The translations under genes were made by a program, and so were the position numbers. From Alphaproteobacteria bacterium (GTDB lineage Bacteria > Pseudomonadota > Alphaproteobacteria > Caedimonadales > UBA1908): a stretch of DNA of 64,000 bases. The stretch lies in contig JACESU010000001.1 of NCBI GenBank assembly GCA_013911655.1, forward strand, positions 568,063-632,062, given 5' to 3'. The notes beneath the pieces are model-generated. The model was not told the DNA's origin. It saw only the letters and a program-made list of their open reading frames with translations, and made no database searches. Shown one piece after another: positions 50,126 to 59,097 of this stretch (its first letter is position 1; each line of letters starts with the position of its first letter).

Positions 50126-52816
50126 TTATGCAGCTTTTGCTTGGGTAATGGTGCGAATGACATAAGGAAGAATGCCGTCATTCTGATAATAAGAAAGCTC
50201 GTCCATGGTGTCGATGCGGCATTTCAAGGAAACCGTTTGTTGACGTCCATCGGGATAAGTAATCACACAAGGAAGTTCGCACCTTGGGGATAACTTGTCG
50301 GTAATGCCTGAAACACTAAAGGTCTCTTGCCCCGTGAGGCTAAGGGTTTTTCTTGTGGTGCCGGCTGGAAATTCGAGGGGTAACACGCCCATACCAACGA
50401 GGTTAGAACGGTGAATGCGCTCGAAACTTTCGGCGATGACAGCTTTGATGCCAAGAAGCTTTGTGCCCTTGGCCGCCCAATCACGGGATGAACCTGTGCC
50501 ATACTCTTTTCCAGCGACAATAACCAAGGGGGTGTGTTGAGCTTGATAGCCCATGGCAGCGTCATAAATGGTCATAAGCTCGCCCGAGGGCATATAGCGT
50601 GTGTAGCCACCCGTACGCTCTGGGACCATTTCGTTTTGGATACGAATGTTGGCAAAAGTGCCGCGCATCATAACCTCATGGTTACCGCGCCGTGAACCAT
50701 ATGAGTTAAAATCAGCCGGTGTAATACCGTGGGAGATCAGGTACTGACCTGCAGGTGTTTCTTTTTTGATAGACCCGGCAGGAGAAATATGGTCCGTTGT
50801 AATGCTGTCTCCAAAAAGAGCTAAAGGACGGGCAGTCTCAATATTCACGAGTTTACTAGGTTTTGCGTCCATTCCGTCAAAGAAAGGAGGTTTTTTCACA
50901 TAGGTGCTATTTGACTGCCAATGATACGTAGTGGAGGTGTCGCTTGTCAGTTCTGCCCATGCTTTTTCTCCTTTAAAGACATCGTCGTATCTTTTGCGGA
51001 ACATGTTAGAGGTGATGCAAGAATCCACGCATTCTTGGATTTCCTGGTTGGTTGGCCAAATATCTTTAAGATAAATGGGCTTGCCCATAGGATCAACCCC
51101 GAGTGGTTCAGTCGTTAAATCATGTTTGATCGTGCCCGCAAGGGCGTATGCCACCACAAGCATAGGGGAGGCAAGGTAGTTCAATTTAACTTGTGGATGG
51201 ATCCGTCCTTCAAAATTACGGTTGCCTGAAAGGACGCTTGCGACTGACAAATTGTTTTCATCAATGGCATTGGCAATGGGCGTGTCCAAAGGCCCTGAGT
51301 TACCGATACAGGTGGTACATCCATAGCCCACAAGGTTAAACCCAAGGGCGTCCAAGTCCTTATTCAGTCCTGATAGTTCAAGATAGTCTGTGACCACTTG
51401 TGAGCCAGGAGCAAGGGAAGTCTTCACCCAAGGCTTTGTCATAAGGCCCAGTTGCCTTGCTTTGCGGGCGACAAGACCCGCACCTAGCATCACAGAAGGG
51501 TTCGAGGTGTTGGTACAGCTTGTAATGGCGGCAATCACAACATTTCCTGAACAAAGTTCAAAGGATTTTCCATGGTGGGTCACGGGAACACTCTCTGCCT
51601 TTGCCGGTGTTTCGGCGGCAATGGCCTTGATGCTTTGTTCTTTCATTTGCGAGAGCACAACTTTATCTTGGGGACGCTTGGGACCTGCCAAGGTGGGGAC
51701 AATGGTGCTTAAATCTAAATGGAGCGTTTGACTAAAGATCGGGGCCCAGCTGTCATCACGCCAAAGGCCTTGGGATTTTGCATAAGTTTCGACCAAGGTC
51801 ACAAGATGTTCGTCACGGCCCGTAAAGCTAAGGTAACGCAATGTCTCTTGATCTACGGGGAACATGGCGCATGTTGCGCCGTATTCTGGGGCCATGTTTG
51901 AGATGGTCGCGCGGTCGGCGATGGAAAGCTGTGAGAGGCCGTTTCCATAGAATTCGACGAACTTACCCACGACACCGTGAGCGCGCAGCATTTGCGTAAC
52001 GGTCAAGACAAGGTCAGTTGCGGTTGCACCTTCTGGCAAACGTCCCGTAAGCTCAAAGCCAACGACTTGAGGAATCAGCATAGAAAGGGGTTGTCCCAGC
52101 ATGGCAGCTTCTGCTTCGATGCCGCCCACGCCCCAGCCTAAAATGCCAAGGGCGTTGATCATGGTTGTGTGGCTGTCTGTCCCGACCAGTGTATCTGGGT
52201 AAATCCAAGTGTTACTGCCGATTTGTCGTTGCCATACAACTTTGCCAAGATACTCTAAATTCACCTGGTGGCAAATGCCCGTACCCGGAGGTACTACTCT
52301 GAAATTATTAAAGGAGCTTTGCCCCCATTTTAAGAAAGCATATCGCTCTTTGTTTCGTTCGTACTCCAGATCCACGTTGTCACCAAAGGCGTGGTCAGAG
52401 GCGTAGGCATCCACCATGACCGAGTGGTCAATGACGAGATCTACATCGGTGAGGGGGTTAATGAGGGTGGGGTTTCCGTGCTGGTCTTTAACAGCGTCTC
52501 GCATGGCGGCCAAATCTACCACAGCAGGCACACCTGTGAAGTCCTGCATTAAGACCCTGGCGGGGGCAAAGACGATTTCGGTTTGAGAAGATCTTGTCTG
52601 TCCCCACTGAGAAAGCGCCTTGATGTCATCCTTGGTAACCTGGTGTCCGTTTTCACGTCTCAGCAAATTTTCCAACAGAACTTTCAAGCTATAGGGAAGG
52701 CTTTCGATACCACCAAGGGCTTCGTGGGCTTTGCGAAGGCAGACATAATGATAAGACTTGCCGTCAACGGATAGTGTTTTAAGAACTTGAAAAGAATCAA
52801 GGAATGCGTAACTCAC
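50126..52816 (-). CDS. acnA: Aconitate hydratase A
   Basis: 896 aa TCA-cycle enzyme converting citrate to isocitrate through cis-aconitate. The GTG start at 52816 follows GGGAG. Iron-sulfur ligands appear in TSCTNTSNPSVML and GYGCTTCIGNSGPL. RVLMQDFTGVPAVVDLAAMR and AGKEYGTGSSRDWAAKGTKL are the other active-site landmarks. The length is normal for the AcnA/IRP class. No neighbouring TCA gene is present. AcnA homologues can double as RNA-binding proteins when they lose the cluster; nothing here tests that. Confidence 0.96.
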   Translation of the reverse strand: MSYAFLDSFQVLKTLSVDGKSYHYVCLRKAHEALGGIESLPYSLKVLLENLLRRENGHQVTKDDIKALSQWGQTRSSQTEIVFAPARVLMQDFTGVPAVVDLAAMRDAVKDQHGNPTLINPLTDVDLVIDHSVMVDAYASDHAFGDNVDLEYERNKERYAFLKWGQSSFNNFRVVPPGTGICHQVNLEYLGKVVWQRQIGSNTWIYPDTLVGTDSHTTMINALGILGWGVGGIEAEAAMLGQPLSMLIPQVVGFELTGRLPEGATATDLVLTVTQMLRAHGVVGKFVEFYGNGLSQLSIADRATISNMAPEYGATCAMFPVDQETLRYLSFTGRDEHLVTLVETYAKSQGLWRDDSWAPIFSQTLHLDLSTIVPTLAGPKRPQDKVVLSQMKEQSIKAIAAETPAKAESVPVTHHGKSFELCSGNVVIAAITSCTNTSNPSVMLGAGLVARKARQLGLMTKPWVKTSLAPGSQVVTDYLELSGLNKDLDALGFNLVGYGCTTCIGNSGPLDTPIANAIDENNLSVASVLSGNRNFEGRIHPQVKLNYLASPMLVVAYALAGTIKHDLTTEPLGVDPMGKPIYLKDIWPTNQEIQECVDSCITSNMFRKRYDDVFKGEKAWAELTSDTSTTYHWQSNSTYVKKPPFFDGMDAKPSKLVNIETARPLALFGDSITTDHISPAGSIKKETPAGQYLISHGITPADFNSYGSRRGNHEVMMRGTFANIRIQNEMVPERTGGYTRYMPSGELMTIYDAAMGYQAQHTPLVIVAGKEYGTGSSRDWAAKGTKLLGIKAVIAESFERIHRSNLVGMGVLPLEFPAGTTRKTLSLTGQETFSVSGITDKLSPRCELPCVITYPDGRQQTVSLKCRIDTMDELSYYQNDGILPYVIRTITQAKAA

Positions 52817-53004
52817 CGGTCTTTACTCCCTATTTATCTTGTTAGTTAAAATGCAAGTTATCTTTCATCCTAACAGGTTGAGAAAAAACTGCATAGTTTT
52901 ATGGTATTTGAGAGATCTTGAAAAGCAGTGTGTGATTTCTACCACATGATGTTTGCGATGGGAGTGGCTTAATTTGTCGTAAGAAGCTTGATGATGTCAA
53001 AAAA

Positions 53005-53080
53005 TGGCGTCCCCAAGGGGATTCGAACCCCTGTTGCCGCCGTGAGAGGGCGGTGTCCTAGGCCTCTAGACGATGGGGAC
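53005..53080 (-). tRNA. tRNA-Glu (anticodon CTC)
   Basis: The minus strand folds as a 76-base cloverleaf: acceptor GTCCCCA/TGGGGAC with discriminator G and an encoded CCA, D-arm GTCTAGAGGCCTAGGAC, anticodon stem CCGCC/GGCGG with loop CTCTCAC (anticodon CTC, reads GAG), and T-arm with GGTTCGAATC. A promoter-like TTGATT-N16-TTAAAT lies upstream on the minus strand. Confidence 0.95.
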
Positions 53081-53303
53081 CTCATGAACAGTGAGAGATT
53101 TAACTGAATCCCTTACAAGAATCAAGGGAAAAATGCACTTATGTTAAGAAACTTTCCTTAAAAGAAGCATCATGAGGCAGGAATTGAGGTGTTAGTGGTT
53201 CGTCAAAAGTAAACCGCACAGGCAAACGCCGTGAGCGGTGTGCTTTTTGTGGCTTTCCATAGGATAATGAAGTTTTCCTTAAGGAATATCAAGGTCGCTC
53301 CCG

Positions 53304-53945
53304 TTAAGGCGCCGGGTCCTTGTGGGTATTCAAAGTCATTTTGCTGGGGCCGTGCACATGAAGATGACCTTCTTGGGTCAGGGTGTATCCTTGGTTCCCT
53401 TGAATGGTTCCCGCAGGGCCCTTAGCATGGACGGCGCCTTCTCCTTGAGTTTGCTTTGAGTTAAAGTGCAAATGGGCTTTGTCGCTGTCAAGGATATATC
53501 CATCAGAAGTGGTGACATGGACATCTTTTTCACAAGTAAGAATCTTTTCATTTCCCTGATAAAAGCCAGTCTTAGAGACAATGTCGACCTTCATGTTGTT
53601 TTCACAGTCAATTTTACCGTGAGGGGTGACAAGGTGCGCCTTGTCTGGGCTCATTTGTTGTGCTTCATGCGCTTGAAGGTGATAAGGCCGCCCTTCTTTA
53701 TCGAGGCCGTGAATGCTGGGTTTTGTGACGACGTTGCGCAAGGTTAAGTCCTGGAGGGTTACACCACCCACCACCTCTTTGTGGGAAAGTAACCGTTCGA
53801 CCGGAGACCACAAAAAGAGGGCGAGGAGAATTCCTCCTGCAATACCGGGGATGAGAATTCTCATGACGCGCACTTGGGCTGAGTGAGATTTGGACTTTTT
53901 ATGGGCTTTGGTCCAATTGGTAAGTTTTAAGGGTGTGGGGCTCAT
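53304..53945 (-). CDS. lptC: LPS export protein LptC
   Basis: 213 aa bitopic protein. One transmembrane helix (ILIPGIAGGILLALFLW, near residues 30-47) is followed by a periplasmic beta-jellyroll domain. VTLQDLTLRNVVTKPSIHGL, DKEGRPYHLQAHEAQQ and CEKDVHVTTSDGYILDSDKA match LptC, which passes LPS from the LptBFG complex to LptA. The start ATG at 53945 overlaps the kpsF stop (ATGA); a longer frame to 53966 lies in kpsF. lptA/lptB would be expected next but a tRNA follows instead. Confidence 0.88.
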   Translation of the reverse strand: MSPTPLKLTNWTKAHKKSKSHSAQVRVMRILIPGIAGGILLALFLWSPVERLLSHKEVVGGVTLQDLTLRNVVTKPSIHGLDKEGRPYHLQAHEAQQMSPDKAHLVTPHGKIDCENNMKVDIVSKTGFYQGNEKILTCEKDVHVTTSDGYILDSDKAHLHFNSKQTQGEGAVHAKGPAGTIQGNQGYTLTQEGHLHVHGPSKMTLNTHKDPAP

Positions 53946-54943
53946 GCGAAACCTGCTCTTAGACATGCGTGAATATGAAGAACACCCAAAGGATATTCTT
54001 TTCCTTCTTTCTTTTCAGTTACAAATACATTGGTGATGCGGTTGTCCGAAAGAAAACTGACAGCTTCTGCCACCAGCATTTTACCAGAAATGGTTCTAGG
54101 GCTGGGTGTCATAATACTTTTTGCATTCTCATGCAAAAGCTGAGCCGACATATGTCGGCGGAGGTCGCCGTCTGTAATAACCCCCACAAGGGCACCGTCG
54201 GCATCGACTATGCCGACACAGCCCAATGATTTCTCTGTGATTTCCAAGACAACTTCTTGCATGCAGACGGTGTCACGCAAAAGGGGAAGCTCGTCTCCTT
54301 GATGCATAATCTGTTCCACACGCAAAAGCTTCTTACCAAGTTTTCCTCCAGGATGGAGCGAGCCAAAATCTTCTGTGGAAAAGTCTCTTCTTTTTAACAG
54401 GCACACGGCGAGTGCGTCCCCAAGGGCGAGCATCATGGTGCTTGAGGTAGTAGGCGCCATCCCCAGGGGGCACGCCTCTTCTTCCTTGGGCAAAAGAAGG
54501 CAAATGTTCGCGGTCTGAGCAAGGGAGCTATTTGCATTAAAAGTCATGGCAATGAGAGGGATATGGTGGCGGGAGGCGAACAAAATGATGTCGGATAATT
54601 CCGCGGTTTCCCCTGAAACGGACATGGCCAGAAGGGTGTCATTCTTGGTTAACATGCCAAGGTCGCCGTGGCTTGCTTCTGCTGGGTGAATAAAAAGGGC
54701 AGGGGTGCCGGTTGAGGCAAAAGTTGCTGCCATTTTTTTTCCGATATGCCCGCTTTTTCCCATGCCTGAAATAATCACGCGTCCTTTGGTGTTCTCTAGC
54801 GTGTTTAAGGCGTTAACAAATGAATCATCAAGGTGCTGTGATAAAGACGTAAGCGCGGACGCTTCAAGGGTTAAAACACGTCTTGCTTCGTCTAAGTCTC
54901 GCAAGGTGGAGATCATGTTATTCTTGGCAAAAAGAGGATGCAT
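53942..54943 (-). CDS. kdsD: Arabinose-5-phosphate isomerase (KpsF/GutQ/KdsD)
   Basis: 333 aa. The SIS domain includes GRVIISGMGKSGHIGKKMAA and HGDLGMLTKNDTLLAMSVSG, and LGDALAVCLLKRRDFSTEDF with SLHPGGKLG is typical. Two CBS motifs follow (VVLEITEKSLGCVGIVDADG then GVITDGDLRRHM). It converts ribulose-5-phosphate to arabinose-5-phosphate, the first step to Kdo of LPS core. I chose ATG 54943 (MHPLFAKNN); ATG 54916 is also possible, and the longest frame to 54994 lacks support. It overlaps lptC, pairing two LPS functions. Confidence 0.92.
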   Translation of the reverse strand: MHPLFAKNNMISTLRDLDEARRVLTLEASALTSLSQHLDDSFVNALNTLENTKGRVIISGMGKSGHIGKKMAATFASTGTPALFIHPAEASHGDLGMLTKNDTLLAMSVSGETAELSDIILFASRHHIPLIAMTFNANSSLAQTANICLLLPKEEEACPLGMAPTTSSTMMLALGDALAVCLLKRRDFSTEDFGSLHPGGKLGKKLLRVEQIMHQGDELPLLRDTVCMQEVVLEITEKSLGCVGIVDADGALVGVITDGDLRRHMSAQLLHENAKSIMTPSPRTISGKMLVAEAVSFLSDNRITNVFVTEKKEGKEYPLGVLHIHACLRAGFA

Positions 54944-55010
54944 TTTGTTTCTCGCAATAAAAAACTTAGTAACACAAGTAAAAAATAAAAACAAATACTA
55001 TTTTACTTAG

Positions 55011-55338
55011 CTATTTGATGATGTATTAATTTGTAGACACTATAGATATAGCGAGACTCCCCAAAGTTTTCAAGTCTTACGTCCAAGAGACATTCTCTAC
55101 TCAGCCTTGGCAAGATGAGACAGCATAAAGTGAGTTAATGTGTTTGTATATTGATTCTATGGAAAAAACTCTTTTAGATCGGAAAAATATTCTATTAGAT
55201 TGTGTGCAAAATAATATAGAAGCAATTTTTGCTGAACGCAAGACAACCTTATAAGGGGCGGTAACACGTAGAAATGAGCTCCAAAGGTTTTGCAGCAGAA
55301 TTTTTATCTTAAGGGTAGTTTATTTATGGCGTCGTTTA
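55011..55338. other. Intergenic region without a supported gene
   Basis: About 330 bases between kdsD and the prenyl synthase gene. A 31-codon frame at 55159-55254 lacks a ribosome site and is not supported. The stretch presumably holds the promoters of both flanking genes; I see no clear repeats or RNA structure. Confidence 0.5.
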
Positions 55339-55353
55339 TTGCATAGTCTACCC

Positions 55354-56400
55354 ATGTTATCAAACACAAAGAATGAGGTACGTTTGAGTCAAGTAAGTGC
55401 TGAGCTGCTTACAGCTAGTGATCCATCACTTGAAGGGTTAAAAACCCTTGTCAGTGCTGATATGGAGCAAGTGACGGCTGTGATGTTTGAAGCGCTGGGA
55501 AGTTCTGTGCCGCTGATTCCGCAACTAGGGGCACATCTTCTAAAGGCTGGGGGCAAGCGTATTCGCCCCATGCTAACGCTGGCAACTTCTTACCTATGCA
55601 ATGCACCAAAAGAGGCTTCGATAAATTTGGCAGCCTGTGTAGAGTTCATTCATGGGGCAACTCTTTTACATGATGATGTTGTAGACGAAAGTGTGCTTCG
55701 ACGCGGTGAGCCCACAGCAAACGCTGTGTGGGGGAATCAAGCAAGCGTTCTTGTGGGAGATTTTCTCTTTGCGAGGGCTTTTCAACTCATGGTGAAAGAG
55801 GGCTCTCTCCCGGTTCTGGCACTTTTATCTGATACGGCGGCAAAACTGTCCGAAGGCGAAATTTTGCAGCTAAGTCTTATGGGAGATCTTGATATCACTC
55901 AGGATCGCTGCCTTGAGGTCATGACATCTAAGACTGCCCCCCTTTTTGAGGCAGCCACAGGGGTGGGCGCGCTTTTGGTGGGCGGCGCTGCCGACGTTTC
56001 GCACGCCTTAAAAACCTATGGCCGCGCCCTTGGAATTTGTTTTCAAGTGGTCGACGATGTTCTTGATTATGTGGGGCAAACAAACGCTTTTGGTAAAGCA
56101 ATCGGTGGCGATTTCCAAGAAGGAAAAGTCACCCTTCCTGTGGTCATAGCTTATCAAGATGGTTCACGAGAAGAGCGCTCCTTTTGGGCAGAGATCTTTG
56201 AATCTGAGGCGTTTCGCACGGAAAAAGAGTGGCATCAAGCGCGTGCATATTTGGAAAAGTATCATGCTTTTGAACGTGCTATTGCACTTGCGCAGCAATA
56301 CGCTGAAAAGGCAAAAGAGGCACTCGCGTTGTTCCCTGAAACGCACATCACGAACGCGTTAAAAGAAACAGTAGATTTTACAGTCTTTAGAAAAACATAA
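55354..56400 (+). CDS. ispB: Polyprenyl diphosphate synthase (octaprenyl-type)
   Basis: 348 aa trans-prenyltransferase. The first aspartate-rich motif is LLHDDVVDE and the second is VVDDVLDY, with GGKRIRPMLTLATSYLCNAP between N-terminus and first motif, and the KDTAAKL-like SDTAAKLSEGEI region. It builds the all-trans side chain of ubiquinone (chain length not readable). I place the start at ATG 55354; an in-frame TTG at 55339 also exists, and no good Shine-Dalgarno precedes either. It is a single gene. Confidence 0.9.
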   Translation: MLSNTKNEVRLSQVSAELLTASDPSLEGLKTLVSADMEQVTAVMFEALGSSVPLIPQLGAHLLKAGGKRIRPMLTLATSYLCNAPKEASINLAACVEFIHGATLLHDDVVDESVLRRGEPTANAVWGNQASVLVGDFLFARAFQLMVKEGSLPVLALLSDTAAKLSEGEILQLSLMGDLDITQDRCLEVMTSKTAPLFEAATGVGALLVGGAADVSHALKTYGRALGICFQVVDDVLDYVGQTNAFGKAIGGDFQEGKVTLPVVIAYQDGSREERSFWAEIFESEAFRTEKEWHQARAYLEKYHAFERAIALAQQYAEKAKEALALFPETHITNALKETVDFTVFRKT

Positions 56401-56436
56401 ACTCAAGAACATTTTCAAATAAAATGGATCTTTGTT

Positions 56437-57333
56437 TTAGTCATCCGTGAAAAGGGACTGAGTCTTGTCGATCCATTCTAGAATAGGTAAGACTTGACCT
56501 TCTGACGTAAGAGAAGGCGCATGGCCTGCTTCTTCAATCTCATAGGACTCGAATTGAGGGCCTCTTGTTTTCATTTCTTCAAGAATCTCTGGTGTAAGTA
56601 TGTCTGAATGTTTGCCGTGAACAACAAACACAGGGCACGTAATTCTATCCCAAAGGGGCCAAAAGGTGACATTACCCTCAAGATCTGTTGACACCCCAGT
56701 GTTGTCTTGAGAGTCGTCTTCGACGGCACCCGCGACCATAGGATCATAGTTGAGTGTGAGGGTTCCGTGCGAGGTTGCTTTTAAGCTGTTGTCGGCAAAG
56801 TGTTGCCAGGCTTCTGGCGACATGGGACCAAAAGGTGCGTACGCTACTTTTAGAAAAGCTTCTGCTTCATTGCGGTTCTGAAACTCAAAGTGAACACCCG
56901 CATAAGATCTTAGACGTTCGATGGCGGCAACGGGCACAATAGGCCCCACATCATTAAGGATCAGACGCCTAATGGGGGTGCGAGATTGAGCCGCGAGCAG
57001 AAGCCCTAAAAGTCCACCCATAGAGGTGCCAAGCCAATCTATGCTAGAGGTGTTGGTTTTTTGAATAAGGGCATTTATGTCACTTAGATACTGACGATAT
57101 GAATAGTTTTCGCCGTTTTTCAGTCGATCGCTCCGCCCCCGGCCCACAACATCAGGACAGACAACGTAATGTCGACTTTGGAGTTTCTGGGCAAGAAAAT
57201 CAAAGTCAGAAGAATTCCGCGTCAAGCCGTGGACACACATAAACGCAGCATCTGGTCGGTGCTGTCCGTGGGTTCGGTAATAAATACGGTGAAATCCTTC
57301 GGGAGAAAGTCCCAGAAATGACTCTTCTTTCAT
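56437..57333 (-). CDS. Alpha/beta hydrolase
   Basis: 298 aa cytoplasmic enzyme. The nucleophile elbow is DWLGTSMGGLLGLL (GxSxG), the oxyanion region is VHGLTRNSSDFDFLAQKL, the acid lies in a strand containing VHGKHSDILTPE, and the catalytic His is in EEAGHAPSL. Substrates of such proteins vary widely (esters, haloalkanes, lactones), so no function is proposed. It lies between convergent prenyl synthase and the glnA terminator. Confidence 0.85.
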   Translation of the reverse strand: MKEESFLGLSPEGFHRIYYRTHGQHRPDAAFMCVHGLTRNSSDFDFLAQKLQSRHYVVCPDVVGRGRSDRLKNGENYSYRQYLSDINALIQKTNTSSIDWLGTSMGGLLGLLLAAQSRTPIRRLILNDVGPIVPVAAIERLRSYAGVHFEFQNRNEAEAFLKVAYAPFGPMSPEAWQHFADNSLKATSHGTLTLNYDPMVAGAVEDDSQDNTGVSTDLEGNVTFWPLWDRITCPVFVVHGKHSDILTPEILEEMKTRGPQFESYEIEEAGHAPSLTSEGQVLPILEWIDKTQSLFTDD

Positions 57334-57420
57334 GATGTTTCCTTATGAGCCCTGTATACCTAGAAGTGTAGCATTTGGCATTTTAAAATGTAAGGGGCCA
57401 TGATAAAAGTTGTAAGAAAG

Positions 57421-57461
57421 GCATCCTTTAGAACGCAGGCGCTTGTTGTTCTAAAGGATGC
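57421..57461 (-). terminator. Terminator of glnA
   Basis: GCATCCTTTAGAAC (57421-57434) and GTTCTAAAGGATGC (57448-57461) form a perfect 14-base stem, 20 bases past the glnA stop. On the minus strand it is followed by CTTTCTTACAACTTTT. Confidence 0.8.
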
Positions 57462-57480
57462 AGGGAGAGGGCAGGAAGTC

Positions 57481-58902
57481 TTATAGACTATAATACATCT
57501 TAAATTCTCCTGGAGTTGGGCCTTTTTCTACCTCTTCAATTTCTTGGCGTTTGAGGGCGATGTACCCCTCGATTTGATCGTCATCAAAGACACCGCCTTC
57601 TGTGAGGAACGCGCGGTCTTTATTCAGGTGGTCAAGGGCTTCTTTGAGGCTTGTGCACATGTTGTCCAGGGTGCTCGCATCTTCTTTATAAAGGTTTTTC
57701 TCCATGGCGGCTCCCGGATCAATTTTATTCATGATCCCATCAAGACCCGCCATGAGCATGGCAGAAAGGGCAAGGTAAGGATTTGCCGCGGGATCAGGAA
57801 AACGCACCTCTATGCGCTTGGCGCGCCAATTTTCACTGTGCGGGATGCGGATAGCGGCTGACCTATTTCTAGCTGAGTAAGAAAGATAGACGGGCGCCTC
57901 ATATCCCGGCACCAAACGTTTGTAGCTGTTAGTTGTGGCATTGGTAAACGCGTTGAGCGCTTTGGTATGCTTTAAAATGCCACCCACATAATAGAGCGCT
58001 TCTTGGGAAAGCTCGCTATAACGATTACCATAAAAAAGAGGGTGGTCCCCAAGCCACAAAGACTGGTGCACATGCATCCCTGATCCGTTATCCCCTTGAA
58101 TGGGTTTTGGCATGAAGGTTGCCGTTTTGCCGTTTTTGTGGGCAACGGTCTTGACGACATATTTAAAAGCCTGAAGCGCATCAGCCATTTTAAGAAGCGT
58201 ATTGTATTCAAAACCCAGCTCGTGCTGGGCTGGGGCAACCTCGTGATGGTGTTTTTGAATGCGAATGCCTACTTTTTCGAGGGCTGACAGGGTCCTTGCG
58301 CGCAACTCTTCTTGAGTGTCGGCAGGTCCAGCAGGACAGTACCCGCCCCCTTGGTTAAACGCATGTCCTTGGTGCGTCGTGAAGGGGCTGGTTTGCCCAA
58401 AGATGCTGTTATTGAGGCAAGAGATTTCGCTGGAGTGCAAGTGATAGAAAGCGTGTGTCGCACTTGTGTCATAGTGGACCTGGTCGAACACAAAGTATTC
58501 GGGCTCTGGCCCGAAGAAAGCGCGGTCTGCAAGGCCTGAATTAATGAGGTACATTTCTGCACGCTTGGCAATACTACGAGGGTCGCGGTTATATCCTTTA
58601 CCTGTGGAAGGATCGAGAATATCGCAGGTCACAACAAGTGTTGGATAGGGAGAGAAAGGATCTGCCCAAGTGGTTGTAGGATCTGGCATTAAAATCATGT
58701 CGGAATTTTCAATGCTTCGCCATCCTGCAATAGAGGATCCATCAAACATGATGCCCGTTTCCAAAAGATCTTCATCCACGGCGTTGGCGTGAAAGCTCAT
58801 ATGATGCCAGACACCTCGCGGATCTGTGAAGCGAAAATCAATATAAACAATGCCGTCATTCTGTATTTTCTTAAGCAAATCAGCGTTTGAAAGAATGATC
58901 AT
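57481..58902 (-). CDS. glnA: Glutamine synthetase, type I
   Basis: 473 aa dodecameric enzyme making glutamine from glutamate, ammonia and ATP. LETGIMFDGSSIAGWRSIEN, AFFGPEPEYFVFD, the GDNGSGMHVHQSLW ATP/metal region and RNRSAAIRIPHSENWRAKRI with EVRFPDPAANPYLA are diagnostic. The KNLY region near residue 400 carries the tyrosine used for adenylylation in GlnA of this type (AEDKNLY-like), so GlnE control is likely. A strong ribosome site GGGGAG lies upstream. The usual glnB neighbour is absent here. Confidence 0.96.
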   Translation of the reverse strand: MIILSNADLLKKIQNDGIVYIDFRFTDPRGVWHHMSFHANAVDEDLLETGIMFDGSSIAGWRSIENSDMILMPDPTTTWADPFSPYPTLVVTCDILDPSTGKGYNRDPRSIAKRAEMYLINSGLADRAFFGPEPEYFVFDQVHYDTSATHAFYHLHSSEISCLNNSIFGQTSPFTTHQGHAFNQGGGYCPAGPADTQEELRARTLSALEKVGIRIQKHHHEVAPAQHELGFEYNTLLKMADALQAFKYVVKTVAHKNGKTATFMPKPIQGDNGSGMHVHQSLWLGDHPLFYGNRYSELSQEALYYVGGILKHTKALNAFTNATTNSYKRLVPGYEAPVYLSYSARNRSAAIRIPHSENWRAKRIEVRFPDPAANPYLALSAMLMAGLDGIMNKIDPGAAMEKNLYKEDASTLDNMCTSLKEALDHLNKDRAFLTEGGVFDDDQIEGYIALKRQEIEEVEKGPTPGEFKMYYSL

Positions 58903-59033
58903 CTTTTTTTTCTCCCCATATGGTGCTGATACTTATACGAAATTTTCAAGCTTTCAGGGAGAGGAAAATTTAAAAAAAGAATAAATGTGCTGTTTCTTCA
59001 TCAGTTAGATAAAAAGCGATTGGGGTGTGATGA

Positions 59034-59063
59034 TTGCACTTAGGAAGAAAAGAAGGATAATGC
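59034..59063 (+). promoter_or_regulatory. Candidate promoter of the TPR-protein gene
   Basis: TTGCAC at 59034-59039 and TAATGC at 59058-59063 with an 18-base spacer, 35 bases before the ATG and its GGGAGG ribosome site. Confidence 0.4.
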
Positions 59064-59097
59064 TAAGATCTAAAACAATAAAAAGGGAGGAACCATT

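Noticed and set aside
55159-55254. 31-codon ORF between kdsD and ispB
   Set aside because: No ribosome site, AT-rich composition and no recognisable sequence.
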